Assembly (NCBI RefSeq): GCF_001270745.1
Contig: NZ_KQ434752.1
Coordinates: 227,125-291,124, forward strand
DNA from: Jiangella muralis
GTDB taxonomy: Bacteria > Actinomycetota > Actinomycetes > Jiangellales > Jiangellaceae
Reading direction: 5' to 3'
DNA: 64,000 nucleotides
Shown here piece after piece: positions 36,754-44,976 of the stretch. The notes below the pieces were generated by a model. The model saw nothing but the letters and a program-made list of their open reading frames with translations, did no database searches and was not told the origin of the DNA. Positions within the stretch are counted from its first letter, which is position 1. Each line of letters starts with the position of its first letter. Both the position numbers and the translations under genes were made by a program.

Positions 36754-38121
36754 ATGGACGACGTGACCCGCAATCCCGGCGAGCCCGAGGGCTCGGCCAG
36801 CACCACGACGCTACCGACCGTGCCCGTGCCCCCGCCGCCCGCGGGGACCCCGGCCGGCACCGCGCCTGACCAGGCTCCCACCACCGAGTCCCCCCGCAGC
36901 GGCTGGAGCACCCCGCCGCCGTCCGGCGAGCAGCCGGGCGCACCCGAGCCGACCGAGGCCGGCGCGGCCGGCTCCCCGCCGCCGCACGAGCCCGTCCTCG
37001 GCGACGGCGACCGCAAGCCCGAGCCGAAGCGCCGTCGCGCCCCGCTCGTGCTGGCCGGCGTCGCGCTCGGCGCGATCATCGGCGGCGCGGCCGGCGCGGG
37101 TGTCGCGGCCTACGTCAACGACGACAACGGGAACGACTCCGGCGGCGACGCCGTCACCCGCAGCGACCTCAGCAACTCCGGCAGCAACAGCCAGCAGACG
37201 TCCAACGCCTCCGGCGTGCAGGCCGTCGCGGCCGACGTGCTGCCCAGCGTCGTGTCGATCACGGTCGCCTCGCAGTTCGGGGAGGCCGGCGGCACCGGCG
37301 TCATCATCTCCTCCGACGGTGAGATCGTCACGAACAACCACGTGGTCGAGGGCGCCGGCGACGGCGGCACCGTCCAGGTGACGTTCGCCGACGGCACCAC
37401 GGCCGACGCCGAGGTGCTCGGCACCGACCCGCTCACCGACCTCGCCGTCATCAAGGCGAAGGACGTGTCGGGCCTGCAGGCGGCCGAGCTCGGCAGCTCC
37501 GGCGACCTCGCCGTCGGCCAGCAGGTCGTCGCGATCGGCTCGCCGCTCGGCCTCGACGGCACCGTCACCACCGGCATCGTCTCCGCCCTGGACCGCCCGG
37601 TGGCCGCCGGCTCCGAGCAGCAGGGCAGCGTCAACTCCGTCATCGACGCCATCCAGACCGACGCGCCGATCAACCCGGGCAACTCGGGCGGGCCGCTGGT
37701 CAACATGAACGGCCAGGTCGTCGGCATCAACAGCGCCATCGCGACGTCCGGCCAGAGCAACGGCTCGATCGGCCTCGGCTTCTCCATCCCGATCGACCAG
37801 GCCAAGCCGATCATCGACGAGCTGCGCAGCGGCGACCAGCCCACCCACGCGCAGATCGGCGTGGGCGTCGGCGACGCCCAGGGCGACGTCCGCGGCGCCG
37901 AGATCGCCCAGGTCAACGACGGCAGCGCCGGCGCCGACGCCGGCCTGCAGCAGGGCGACGTCGTCACCCATGTCGGCGACCGTGTCGTCACCGACGCGAC
38001 CTCCCTGATCGCGGCCGTCCGGTCGCACCGTCCCGGCGACGAGATCGAGCTCACGTACGTCCGCGACGGCCAGGAGAGCACCACCACGGTGACCCTCGGC
38101 AGCGACGCGCCGACCAGCTGA
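36754..38121 (+). CDS. pepD: HtrA/DegP-like membrane-anchored serine protease with PDZ domain
   Basis: 455 residues. A ~95-residue Pro-rich cytosolic region precedes one membrane helix (VLAGVALGAIIGGAAGAGVA) and an extracytoplasmic S1C protease. The catalytic triad is His196 (NNHVVEG), Asp229 (PLTDLAVI) and Ser311 (GNSGGPLV). A PDZ domain follows (AQIGVGVGDAQ... DAGLQQGDVVTHVGDR). It degrades or refolds misfolded envelope proteins. ATG 36754 is preferred, with GGTGGA upstream; a TTG at 36706 would overlap the kinase. It follows the kinase and a strong hairpin ends the unit. Confidence 0.93.
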   Translation: MDDVTRNPGEPEGSASTTTLPTVPVPPPPAGTPAGTAPDQAPTTESPRSGWSTPPPSGEQPGAPEPTEAGAAGSPPPHEPVLGDGDRKPEPKRRRAPLVLAGVALGAIIGGAAGAGVAAYVNDDNGNDSGGDAVTRSDLSNSGSNSQQTSNASGVQAVAADVLPSVVSITVASQFGEAGGTGVIISSDGEIVTNNHVVEGAGDGGTVQVTFADGTTADAEVLGTDPLTDLAVIKAKDVSGLQAAELGSSGDLAVGQQVVAIGSPLGLDGTVTTGIVSALDRPVAAGSEQQGSVNSVIDAIQTDAPINPGNSGGPLVNMNGQVVGINSAIATSGQSNGSIGLGFSIPIDQAKPIIDELRSGDQPTHAQIGVGVGDAQGDVRGAEIAQVNDGSAGADAGLQQGDVVTHVGDRVVTDATSLIAAVRSHRPGDEIELTYVRDGQESTTTVTLGSDAPTS

Positions 38122-38143
38122 GCCACGCCGTCGTCCGGTAAAC

Positions 38144-38188
38144 CGACGCCCTCGAGAGCACCTGGTGCGTGTGTTCTCGGGGGCGTCG
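38144..38188 (+). terminator. hairpin terminator after protease gene
   Basis: CGACGCCC (38144-38151) pairs with GGGCGTCG (38181-38188), extended by CGAGA/TCTCG and an inner GCAC/GTGC. A T-rich GTTTGT follows. It separates the protease unit from the DNA ligase gene. Confidence 0.8.
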
Positions 38189-38221
38189 CCGTTTGTCAGT
38201 GCCGGCGGGCAGACTGGGAGC

Positions 38222-39766
38222 GTGCTGCTGAAGGACGTCGCCGACACCTCCGCCGCCGTCGCCGGGGTCTCCGGGCGGCTGGCGAAGACCGACCTGCTGG
38301 CCGGCTGCCTGCGCCGGGCCGCGCCCGACGAGGCCGCGGTGGTCGCCAGCTACCTCGCCGGCGAGCTGCGGCAGCGGCGCACCGGCCTCGGCTACGCGTC
38401 GCTGCGCGACCTGCCGCCGCCCGCGCCGTCGGCGTCGCTGTCGGTCCTGGAGGTCGACGCGTCGTTCGGCGCCCTGGCCGAGTTGTCGGGGAAGGGCTCC
38501 ACCGCGGCGCGGCGCGAGCGGTTCCGCGAGCTGCTGGCCCGCGCCACCGCGTCCGAGCAGCGGCTGCTGGCCGGGCTCGTCTCCGGTGAGCTGCGGCAGG
38601 GCGCGTTGGACGGCGTGCTGACCGAGGCCGTCGCGCGCGCCTCGTCGGTGCCGGCCGTCGACGTGCGGCGGGCCGCCACCGTGGCCGGGGCGCTGGTGCC
38701 CGTCGCGGCCGCCGTGCTGGCCTCCGGCGCCGACGGGCTGGCCCGGTTCCGGCTCACCGTCGGGTCGCCGCTGCGGCCCATGCTGGCCTCCCCCGCGCCC
38801 GACCTCGCCGACGCGCTCGAGCGCACCGGCGAGGCCGCCGTCGAGTGGAAGGTCGACGGCGTCCGGGTCCAGATCCACCGCGACGGCCGCGACGTCGCCG
38901 TGTTCACCCGCACGCTCGACGACATCACCGCCAACGTGCCCGAGCTGGTCGAGGCGGCGCTGGCGCTGCCGGTCCGGTCCGCGGTGCTCGACGGCGAGAC
39001 CATCGCGCTCGACCCGTCCGGCCGGCCGCTCCCCTTCCAGCGCACCGCGTCGCGGGTCAGCAGCCGGGTCGACGTCGCGGCGGCACGGGCCAAAGCGCCG
39101 CTGTCGCTGTTCGTCTTCGACCTCCTCCACGTCGACGGCGCCGACCTCATCGGGGCGCCCGGCACCGAACGCTGGGCCGCACTCGCCGCCGTCGTGCCCG
39201 CCGCCGCCCGGGTGCCGCGGCTCGTCACGGCCTCGGTGCCCGAGGCGCAGGCCTTCTTCGACGACGCCATCGCCCAGGGTCACGAGGGCGTCATCGTCAA
39301 GGGCCTCGACGTCCCCTACGAGGCGGGGCGGCGTGGCGCGGGCTGGCTGAAGGTGAAGCCGCGGCACACGCTCGACCTCGCCATCCTCGCCGCCGAGTGG
39401 GGTCACGGACGGCGGCAGGGGTGGCTGTCCAACCTGCATCTGGGCGCGCGCGACCCAGCCGGCGCGTACGGCCCGGCCGGCGGGTGGGTGATGCTCGGGA
39501 AGACGTTCAAAGGGCTGACCGACGCCATGCTGACGTGGCAGACCGCCGAGCTGCAGTCGCTGGCGTCCGGGCCCACCGACGGCTGGGTGGTCCAGGTGCG
39601 GCCGGAACTGCTGGTCGAGATCGCCTTCGACGGCGTCCAGACGTCGCCGCGCTATCCGGCCGGCGTCGCGCTGCGGTTCGCCCGCGTCCTGCGGCACCGT
39701 CCCGACAAACCGGCCGCCGAGGCCGACACCATCGACTCGGTGCTGGAGATTCGCGGGCCTGCGTAG
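38222..39766 (+). CDS. ligB: ATP-dependent DNA ligase (LigB-like)
   Basis: 514 residues. It seals nicked duplex DNA with ATP. An N-terminal ~190-residue DNA-binding domain (LRQRRTGLGYASLRDLPPPA) precedes the adenylation domain with motif I Lys210 in VEWKVDGVRVQIHRDG. Then motif III SLFVFDLLHVDG, motif IV HEGVIVKGLD and motif V GWLKVKPRHTLDLAI, and a C-terminal OB domain. It resembles mycobacterial LigB by length. No Ku or LigD partner genes are nearby. GTG 38222 fits the domain start; CAGACT lies six bases before it. Confidence 0.94.
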   Translation: MLLKDVADTSAAVAGVSGRLAKTDLLAGCLRRAAPDEAAVVASYLAGELRQRRTGLGYASLRDLPPPAPSASLSVLEVDASFGALAELSGKGSTAARRERFRELLARATASEQRLLAGLVSGELRQGALDGVLTEAVARASSVPAVDVRRAATVAGALVPVAAAVLASGADGLARFRLTVGSPLRPMLASPAPDLADALERTGEAAVEWKVDGVRVQIHRDGRDVAVFTRTLDDITANVPELVEAALALPVRSAVLDGETIALDPSGRPLPFQRTASRVSSRVDVAAARAKAPLSLFVFDLLHVDGADLIGAPGTERWAALAAVVPAAARVPRLVTASVPEAQAFFDDAIAQGHEGVIVKGLDVPYEAGRRGAGWLKVKPRHTLDLAILAAEWGHGRRQGWLSNLHLGARDPAGAYGPAGGWVMLGKTFKGLTDAMLTWQTAELQSLASGPTDGWVVQVRPELLVEIAFDGVQTSPRYPAGVALRFARVLRHRPDKPAAEADTIDSVLEIRGPA

Positions 39767-39851
39767 GCGGGCGCTCGTTGGCCGGGTTCCTACCATTGGC
39801 CAGCGCTTCCAGCTCTGCGGGTTTCCTCGTCCGCTGGCCGCCGCCGGGTTT

Positions 39852-39908
39852 TCGTCCACCTTTTGCGTTGTGATAGCAGCACAGAAGGTTGATGATCATG
39901 GCGCGGGA
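39852..39908 (+). repeat. dispersed repeat copy C
   Basis: TCCAC at 39855, GTGATAGC at 39870 and GATGATCATGG at 39891, the same block spacing as copy B at 24.55 kb. The spacer 39767-40201 after the ligase gene holds this copy, an inverted copy of the 27-base repeat and a tandem repeat, and no convincing gene. Confidence 0.6.
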
Positions 39909-40025
39909 GCGGGAGCACGCGCTGAGCGGCTGACCGAGGCCCGGCGACGTGGTGTGGAGGCGGCGCGGGCCGGACGACGGCGCTGCGCGAGCGTCGCGTT
40001 GGGGTAGGTATGACCCGCCCCTCTA

Positions 40026-40055
40026 GGGAGGGTGCCCACCCTACGGGCGGGCACC
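40026..40055 (-). repeat. 27-base repeat, second copy, forming hairpin
   Basis: 40026-40052 is the reverse complement of 24466-24492 at 25 of 27 positions. GGTGCCC (40031-40037) pairs with GGGCACC (40049-40055), and CCC/GGG pair inside. It could act as a terminator for the minus-strand membrane-protein gene, whose stop is at 40202. Confidence 0.6.
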
Positions 40056-40129
40056 GACAACGTCGCGCCGCAAAACCGCGTCGATCCGCTGGCCGCCGTC
40101 TGGCCGCCGGGGGCCGGAAGGGCCGGCAC

Positions 40130-40210
40130 CCGCCGGTGACCGGAAGGGTCAGCGGGCCGCCGGTGACCGGAAGGGTCAGCGGGCCGCCGGGGCCGGAGGG
40201 GTCAGCGGCC
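40130..40210. repeat. tandem 27-bp repeat, about three units
   Basis: Units at 40130-40156 and 40157-40183 are identical; a third at 40184-40210 is diverged. The unit contains GGTGACCGGAAGGGTCAGCG. The third unit includes the stop codon of the minus-strand membrane-protein gene (40202-40204), so the array looks like duplication of that gene's 3' edge. Confidence 0.85.
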
Positions 40211-40963
40211 GCCGCTGATGCCGCGGTGGGCCTGCGCCAGCCGCTCCATGCCGTCGGCCAGCACCTCGACGCCGGTGTGGTCGGACGAGCGCAGCAGCAG
40301 GCCCGCGGCCTCCCAGAGCGCCGTCTGCACCGCGTTGCCCGTCTGGTCGTCGGCCGCCGCAGTGGCCGCGGTCTCGAGGCCGGTGGTGGCGTCGACGAGG
40401 CGGGACCAGGACGTCGGGGCGTAGCGGCCGGTGACGACGCGGACCTGCTCGCCCTCCTTGAGGACGGCGTCGCGCTCGCGGTCGAACAGGTACTGGCCGA
40501 GCGCCGCGCCGCCCACCCCACCGCCGGCGACGCCGATGAGCAGGCCGAGGATGGCGCCGACGGCGCCGAGGCCGAGCACCAGCGCCAGCACGATCAGCAG
40601 CACCGCGCCGGCCGCCGCGCCGGCGATGGCCGGGATCAGCTGGTGGCGGCGCAGCCCGATGCCGACCACCTGGAACATCGGGGGCGGCTGGGCCAGCGTC
40701 TCGGCGACACGGTCACGCAGCGGCCGGTCGTTCAGCCCGGGCCGCAGCACCGCGAACGTCTCGGGCACCGCCTGGCCGGACGTGGCCGCATGCGTGGGCC
40801 GTCCCGAGGTCCACCGGACGGCGCCCCAGGGACGCTTCTCGACGACGTTGGGCAGCCACGAGCCGCGCTTGGCGTGCAGCCGATCGACGATGTCCTGCTG
40901 CTGCTCCCATGCCTGCGACCACTCCCACTCCTTCATCGCGCTCAGCGGGTGCGGTCGGCTCAT
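40202..40963 (-). CDS. membrane protein of unknown function
   Basis: 253 residues. Soluble N-terminal ~115 residues (MSRPHPLSAMKEWEWSQAWE, LHAKRGSWLPNVVEKRPWG), then a Gly/Ala-rich hydrophobic stretch (IPAIAGAAAGAVLLIVLALV to IGVAGGGVGGAALGQYLF) that makes two membrane helices, and a helical cytosolic C-terminus. No family recognised. GGAGAGAAG precedes the ATG by ~7 bases. Divergent from the SURF1 gene. Confidence 0.75.
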   Translation of the reverse strand: MSRPHPLSAMKEWEWSQAWEQQQDIVDRLHAKRGSWLPNVVEKRPWGAVRWTSGRPTHAATSGQAVPETFAVLRPGLNDRPLRDRVAETLAQPPPMFQVVGIGLRRHQLIPAIAGAAAGAVLLIVLALVLGLGAVGAILGLLIGVAGGGVGGAALGQYLFDRERDAVLKEGEQVRVVTGRYAPTSWSRLVDATTGLETAATAAADDQTGNAVQTALWEAAGLLLRSSDHTGVEVLADGMERLAQAHRGISGGR

Positions 40964-41149
40964 CTCGATCTTCTCTCCATCGTGATCGTTCACCAGGGTG
41001 CACGTTGCCCGTCCCCCGAACGAGACTGTTCGAAGCCTACCCAACCGGCGACGGCGATCATTGGCCCATCCGGACATAAATGTCTGATCTTGCCCACCGC
41101 GGCTCCCCCGCACGCATCGGGCCGCCCACCCGGCGGCTACGGTGAGGGT

Positions 41150-41962
41150 GTGTACCGGTTCCTGCTGACGCCTCGCTGGCTGCTGCTGCACGTCGTCACG
41201 GTGGCAGCGGTCGCGGGTTGCCTGCTGCTGGGCTGGTGGCAGGCCGACGTCTACCAGGACAGCAGCGGACGGCACGAGCAGCGCGACCGCGAGCCGGTCG
41301 CCGTCGCCGAACTGGCCGCGCCCGGCGCCGAACTGGGCGACGCCGCCGACCGGCCGGCCGTCGCGACCGGCACGTACCTCGCCGGCCAGCAGCAGCTCGT
41401 CCCCGGCCGGGTGCACGACGGCACGCTCGGCTCGTTCGTCGTCACGCCGTTGCGGACGGACGGCGGCATGGTGGTGCCGGTGCTGCGCGGCTGGGTCGAC
41501 GACCCCGGAGACGCCGGCGTCGCCGTCCCCTCCGGCGAGGTCACCATCACCGGCTACCTGCTGCCGCCCGAGACGCCCGACCACGCGACCGTCCGCACCG
41601 GCCAGCAGCTCGAGGACGGCCGCATCGCCTACATCGCCCCGGACCAGCTGGCCCAGCGGGCCGGTGTGAGCGAGGCCACGGCGCTGCACGGCTACCTGCT
41701 GCAGCGGGAAGAGTCGCCGGAACCGGCCGCCGCGCCCGTCCCGCTCGACGTCGACGCCGTCGCACCCATCCGCGACGTCAGCCCGTGGCAGAACCTCTCC
41801 TACTGGGCCCAGTGGTGGGTGTTCGCGCTGGCCGCGGTGGTGTTCTGGGTGAGCATCGTCCGCAACGGCGTCCGCACCCGGCGGCGGGGCGACGCCCCGG
41901 CCGACGACGACAACGAGAGCGACGACGTCAGCGCACCCGCTCCGTCTCACGCGCCTTCCTGA
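41150..41962 (+). CDS. SURF1 family cytochrome-oxidase assembly protein
   Basis: 270 residues. An N-terminal membrane helix (LLLHVVTVAAVAGCLLLGWW) and a C-terminal one (WWVFALAAVVFWVSIVRNGV) flank an extracytoplasmic beta domain with RPAVATGTYLAGQQQLVPGR, TPLRTDGGMVVPVLRGWVDD and GYLLPPE. SURF1 proteins assist heme a / CcoI assembly. The GTG is six bases after TACGGT, so a leaderless start is likely. Its 3' end overlaps the convergent DUF3817 gene by 35 bp. Confidence 0.88.
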   Translation: MYRFLLTPRWLLLHVVTVAAVAGCLLLGWWQADVYQDSSGRHEQRDREPVAVAELAAPGAELGDAADRPAVATGTYLAGQQQLVPGRVHDGTLGSFVVTPLRTDGGMVVPVLRGWVDDPGDAGVAVPSGEVTITGYLLPPETPDHATVRTGQQLEDGRIAYIAPDQLAQRAGVSEATALHGYLLQREESPEPAAAPVPLDVDAVAPIRDVSPWQNLSYWAQWWVFALAAVVFWVSIVRNGVRTRRRGDAPADDDNESDDVSAPAPSHAPS

Positions 41963-42239
41963 CCACGAACCGCTCGGCGAAGAACGACGCGAACGGCACC
42001 GTGCCGGCCAGCCCGATGAGGACGGCCCAGCTGGCCTTCCAGCCGCGCTGGTGCACCAGCAGGCCGGTCGCGATCAGGTAGACGACGTACAGCCAGCCGT
42101 GGATCGGCGAGACCGTGCGGCTCATGGTGGCGTCGCCGGGCGGGCCGTAGCGGACGAACATCGCCACGCAGAGCAGGAGCAGCACCACCCCGGTGGTGTA
42201 GGCCATGACACGGTAGAAGGGCAGGGCATCTCGACGCAC
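41928..42239 (-). CDS. DUF3817 membrane protein
   Basis: 103 residues with three hydrophobic helices (FYRVMAYTTGVVLLLLCVAM, IHGWLYVVYLIATGLLVHQR, WAVLIGLAGTVPFASFFAER). The VSPIHGWLYVVYL signature matches DUF3817, often found beside cytochrome or MFS genes. Function unknown. The last 35 bp overlap the SURF1 coding region on the other strand. Confidence 0.92.
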   Translation of the reverse strand: MRRDALPFYRVMAYTTGVVLLLLCVAMFVRYGPPGDATMSRTVSPIHGWLYVVYLIATGLLVHQRGWKASWAVLIGLAGTVPFASFFAERFVVRKARETERVR

Positions 42240-42294
42240 CCTGCGAGGGTAGTCCTGCCGCCCGGCGCCGGAGACGACGGGTCAGAATGGACGG

Positions 42295-42717
42295 GTGCCG
42301 CTTCGAGTCCGCGAGACGCTCGTCATCCCCGACGACGAGCTGTCGTGGCGGTTCTCCCGGTCCAGCGGACCCGGCGGCCAGGGCGTCAACACCACCGACT
42401 CGCGGGTCGAGCTGTCCTTCTCCGTCGCCGGGTCCCGGGTGCTCGGCCCGGCGCAACGGGACCGGCTGACCGATCGGCTGCGGCACCGCCTCGTCGACGG
42501 CGTGCTGACGGTGGTCGCGTCGGAGCACCGGTCGCAGCTGCGCAACCGCGAAGCCGCGATGGACCGGCTGGCGGCGCTGCTGGACGAGGCCCTGCGCCCG
42601 CCCCCGCCGCCGCGCCGCCCCACGAAGCCGTCACGGCGGGCCCGGGCCCGGCGGGTCGAGCAGAAGCGCCGCACCGGCGTGACCAAACGCCTCCGCCGCC
42701 GCCCGGACGACGGCTGA
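42295..42717 (+). CDS. arfB: ArfB-like peptidyl-tRNA hydrolase (ribosome rescue)
   Basis: 140 residues. RF-1-like domain with the catalytic GGQ in RFSRSSGPGGQGVNTTDSRV (near residues 20-40), then a highly basic tail (KPSRRARARRVEQKRRTGVT) that reaches into the mRNA channel of stalled ribosomes. It hydrolyses peptidyl-tRNA on ribosomes lacking a stop codon. The GTG is six bases after CAGAAT, without a ribosome site. Convergent with nusB. Confidence 0.93.
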   Translation: MPLRVRETLVIPDDELSWRFSRSSGPGGQGVNTTDSRVELSFSVAGSRVLGPAQRDRLTDRLRHRLVDGVLTVVASEHRSQLRNREAAMDRLAALLDEALRPPPPPRRPTKPSRRARARRVEQKRRTGVTKRLRRRPDDG

Positions 42718-42739
42718 GGCGACGGCTGAGGCGAGGGGC

Positions 42740-43150
42740 TCAGGCGCTCAGGCTGGGCTTGATCGCGACCAGCCGGCCGAGCAGGCCGTTGACGAACGTC
42801 GGGGACTGGTCGGTCGAGAGGTCGCGGGCCAGCGACACCGCCTCGTCCAGCGCCACCGGGTCGGGGACGTCGTCGCGGTACAGCACCTCGTAGACGCCGA
42901 TGCGCAGCACGTTGCGGTCGACCGCAGGCATCCGCTGCAGCGTCCAGCCCTCGGAGTAGGTCGAGATCAGCTCGTCGATGCGGTCGCGGTGCGCGATGAC
43001 GCCCTCGACCAGCTGGACGGTGTACTCGTTCAGCGGCTGCTCGGCGGTGGCCATGCGGTGCGCCAGGGTCGCGCCGAGCGTCAGCCCGCGCAGCTCGGAC
43101 TCGTACAGGATGTCGAGCGCGCGCTTCCGGGCACGGCTCCTGGCGGGCAT
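42740..43150 (-). CDS. nusB: transcription antitermination factor NusB
   Basis: 136 residues, all-helical. It has MPARSRARKRALDILYESEL at the start and AVDRNVLRIGVYEVLYRDDV with DEAVSLARDLSTDQSPTFVNGLLG near the end, the full NusB signature. It binds boxA RNA with NusE during rRNA transcription. It is the last gene of the pepQ-efp-nusB run; 12 bp separate it from efp. Confidence 0.97.
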   Translation of the reverse strand: MPARSRARKRALDILYESELRGLTLGATLAHRMATAEQPLNEYTVQLVEGVIAHRDRIDELISTYSEGWTLQRMPAVDRNVLRIGVYEVLYRDDVPDPVALDEAVSLARDLSTDQSPTFVNGLLGRLVAIKPSLSA

Positions 43151-43162
43151 GTGACGGCCCCG

Positions 43163-43723
43163 TCAGCCGGCGCGGCCGAGGTACGAACCGTCGCGGGTGT
43201 CGACCTTGACCCGCTCGCCGCTGGTGATGAACAGCGGGACCTGGACCTCGTAGCCGGTCTCGAGCCGGGCCGGCTTGTTGCCGCCGGTGGACCGGTCGCC
43301 CTGCAGGCCGGGCTCGGTGTACTCGATGGTGAGCACGACCGACGCCGGGAGCTCGACGAACAGCGGGGTGCCGTCGTGCAGGCCGACCGTCGCGTCCTGG
43401 TTCTCCAGCATGAAGTTCGCCGCGTCGCCGACGATGCCCGCGGCCACGTGCGTCTGCTCGAAGCTCTGGGTGTCCATGAACACGAAGTCGTCGGCGTCGC
43501 GGTACAGGTAGGTCATCTCGCGGCGGTCGACGTTGGCGGTCTCGACCTTGACGCCCGCGTTGAAGGTCTTGTCGACCACCTTGCCGGACAGGACGTTCTT
43601 CAGCTTCGTCCGCACGAAGGCGCCACCCTTGCCGGGCTTGACGTGCTGGAACTCCACCACGCTCCACAGTTGCCCGTCGAGGTTGAGCACGATGCCGTTC
43701 TTGAGGTCGTTGGTCGTCGCCAC
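43163..43723 (-). CDS. efp: translation elongation factor P
   Basis: 186 residues, three beta-barrel domains. It relieves ribosome stalling at proline runs. It opens [20 protein letters not shown] and carries the tip loop PGKGGA with Lys32, the site modified in other bacteria. It ends in [18 protein letters not shown], typical of the family. It follows the peptidase gene by 45 bp and precedes nusB. Confidence 0.97.
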   Translation of the reverse strand: MATTNDLKNGIVLNLDGQLWSVVEFQHVKPGKGGAFVRTKLKNVLSGKVVDKTFNAGVKVETANVDRREMTYLYRDADDFVFMDTQSFEQTHVAAGIVGDAANFMLENQDATVGLHDGTPLFVELPASVVLTIEYTEPGLQGDRSTGGNKPARLETGYEVQVPLFITSGERVKVDTRDGSYLGRAG

Positions 43724-43768
43724 GTCGTTCGATGCCTTCTGTCGTCTTGGTTTCGGGTCCCGGCCGCG

Positions 43769-44878
43769 TCAGGCGTCCAGGATCAGCAGGTCCTTGGTGG
43801 TGGGCGTGAACAGTTCGGATGCGCCGGAGGCGCGAACCGCCAGCGTGTCCTCGATGCGGACGCCGCCGCGGCCGGGCAGGTAGATCCCGGGCTCGACGGT
43901 CACAGCCATGCGATCGGCCAGTGTACCCGCCGCGGAGTAACCGAGCGTCGGCGCCTCGTGCACTTCCAGGCCGACGCCGTGCCCGGTGCCGTGCCCGAAG
44001 TTCTCCTTGTACCCGGCGTCGTCGATGATCGCACGGCTGCCGCGGTCGACCGACATGCACTCGGCGCCGACGGCGACGGCCTCGACGCCGGCCTGCTGGG
44101 CGGTGGCGACGAGGTCGTAGATCTCGCGCTGCCAGTCCTGCGGCTCGGCCCCGACGACGGACGTGCGGGTGCAGTCGGCGTGGTAGCCGCGGTAGGCGGC
44201 GCCGAAGTCGATCTTCAGCAGGTCGCCGCGCTCGACGACGCGCTCGGTCGGCCGGTGGTGCGGCACTGCACTGTTCGGGCCGGTCGCGACGATGGTCTCG
44301 AACGCGACGGCGTCGGCGCCGTGGCCGAACATCCGCCACTCGAGGTCGCGCGCGATCTCCTTCTCCGTGCGCCCGGCGAACCCGCCCGCGGCGTAGAGGT
44401 CCTCCAGCGCCCGGCAGGAGATGGCGCACGCCTGCGCCAGCAGGCCCAGCTCGTCCTCGTCCTTGACGGCGCGCAGCTGCTCGACCGCCCGGCCCAGGTG
44501 CACGGTCTCGACGGCGCCCGCCTCGGCGTCGAGCGCCGCGCGCACCGACTCCCACAGTTCGAGGGTGACGGCCTGCTCCTCGACGCCCAGCCGTAGACTC
44601 CCCCCGCCCTTCGCCGCACGGGTCGCGAGGGACGCCGCGACGCGCCGCTCGACCACCAGCTCCACGTCTTCTGCGACGGCCTTCGCGGCCGTAGAATAAC
44701 GACTATCCGTCGCGAGCACGGCCGAACCGTCCGAGGTCAGGAGCAATGCCGCGTTACTGCTGTCCAGGCCGGTGAGATAGCGGACGTTGACCAGGCTTGT
44801 GACTAACGCCGCGTCGATCTTGTCATCAACCAGCTTCCGAGCCAGTTCGGCGCGTCGTCTCGCATGGGTCTCCGCCAT
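43769..44878 (-). CDS. pepQ: M24 family Xaa-Pro aminopeptidase
   Basis: 369 residues. Creatinase-like N-terminal domain (LVTSLVNVRYLTGLDSSNAA) and pita-bread metallopeptidase domain. The metal ligands are in DFGAAYRGYHADCTRT (two Asp), HGTGHGVGLEVHEAP (His), TVEPGIYLPG (Glu) and VRIEDT (Glu). It removes N-terminal residues before Pro. ATG 44878 has GGAGAGGGAG upstream, so seven extra upstream codons are left out. It usually sits before efp in this phylum, as here. Confidence 0.93.
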   Translation of the reverse strand: MAETHARRRAELARKLVDDKIDAALVTSLVNVRYLTGLDSSNAALLLTSDGSAVLATDSRYSTAAKAVAEDVELVVERRVAASLATRAAKGGGSLRLGVEEQAVTLELWESVRAALDAEAGAVETVHLGRAVEQLRAVKDEDELGLLAQACAISCRALEDLYAAGGFAGRTEKEIARDLEWRMFGHGADAVAFETIVATGPNSAVPHHRPTERVVERGDLLKIDFGAAYRGYHADCTRTSVVGAEPQDWQREIYDLVATAQQAGVEAVAVGAECMSVDRGSRAIIDDAGYKENFGHGTGHGVGLEVHEAPTLGYSAAGTLADRMAVTVEPGIYLPGRGGVRIEDTLAVRASGASELFTPTTKDLLILDA

Positions 44879-44976
44879 CTTGTCTCCCTCTCCATCCACT
44901 ATGACCTGGGTTGATGCTGCCGTATTTCAATAATTGAGACGGGTGCTTCGCAGTTGATCACTGCTCGACTACGCTC

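Noticed and set aside
40130-40210. CRISPR-like array
   Set aside because: Units are directly adjacent with no spacers, and there are no cas genes.
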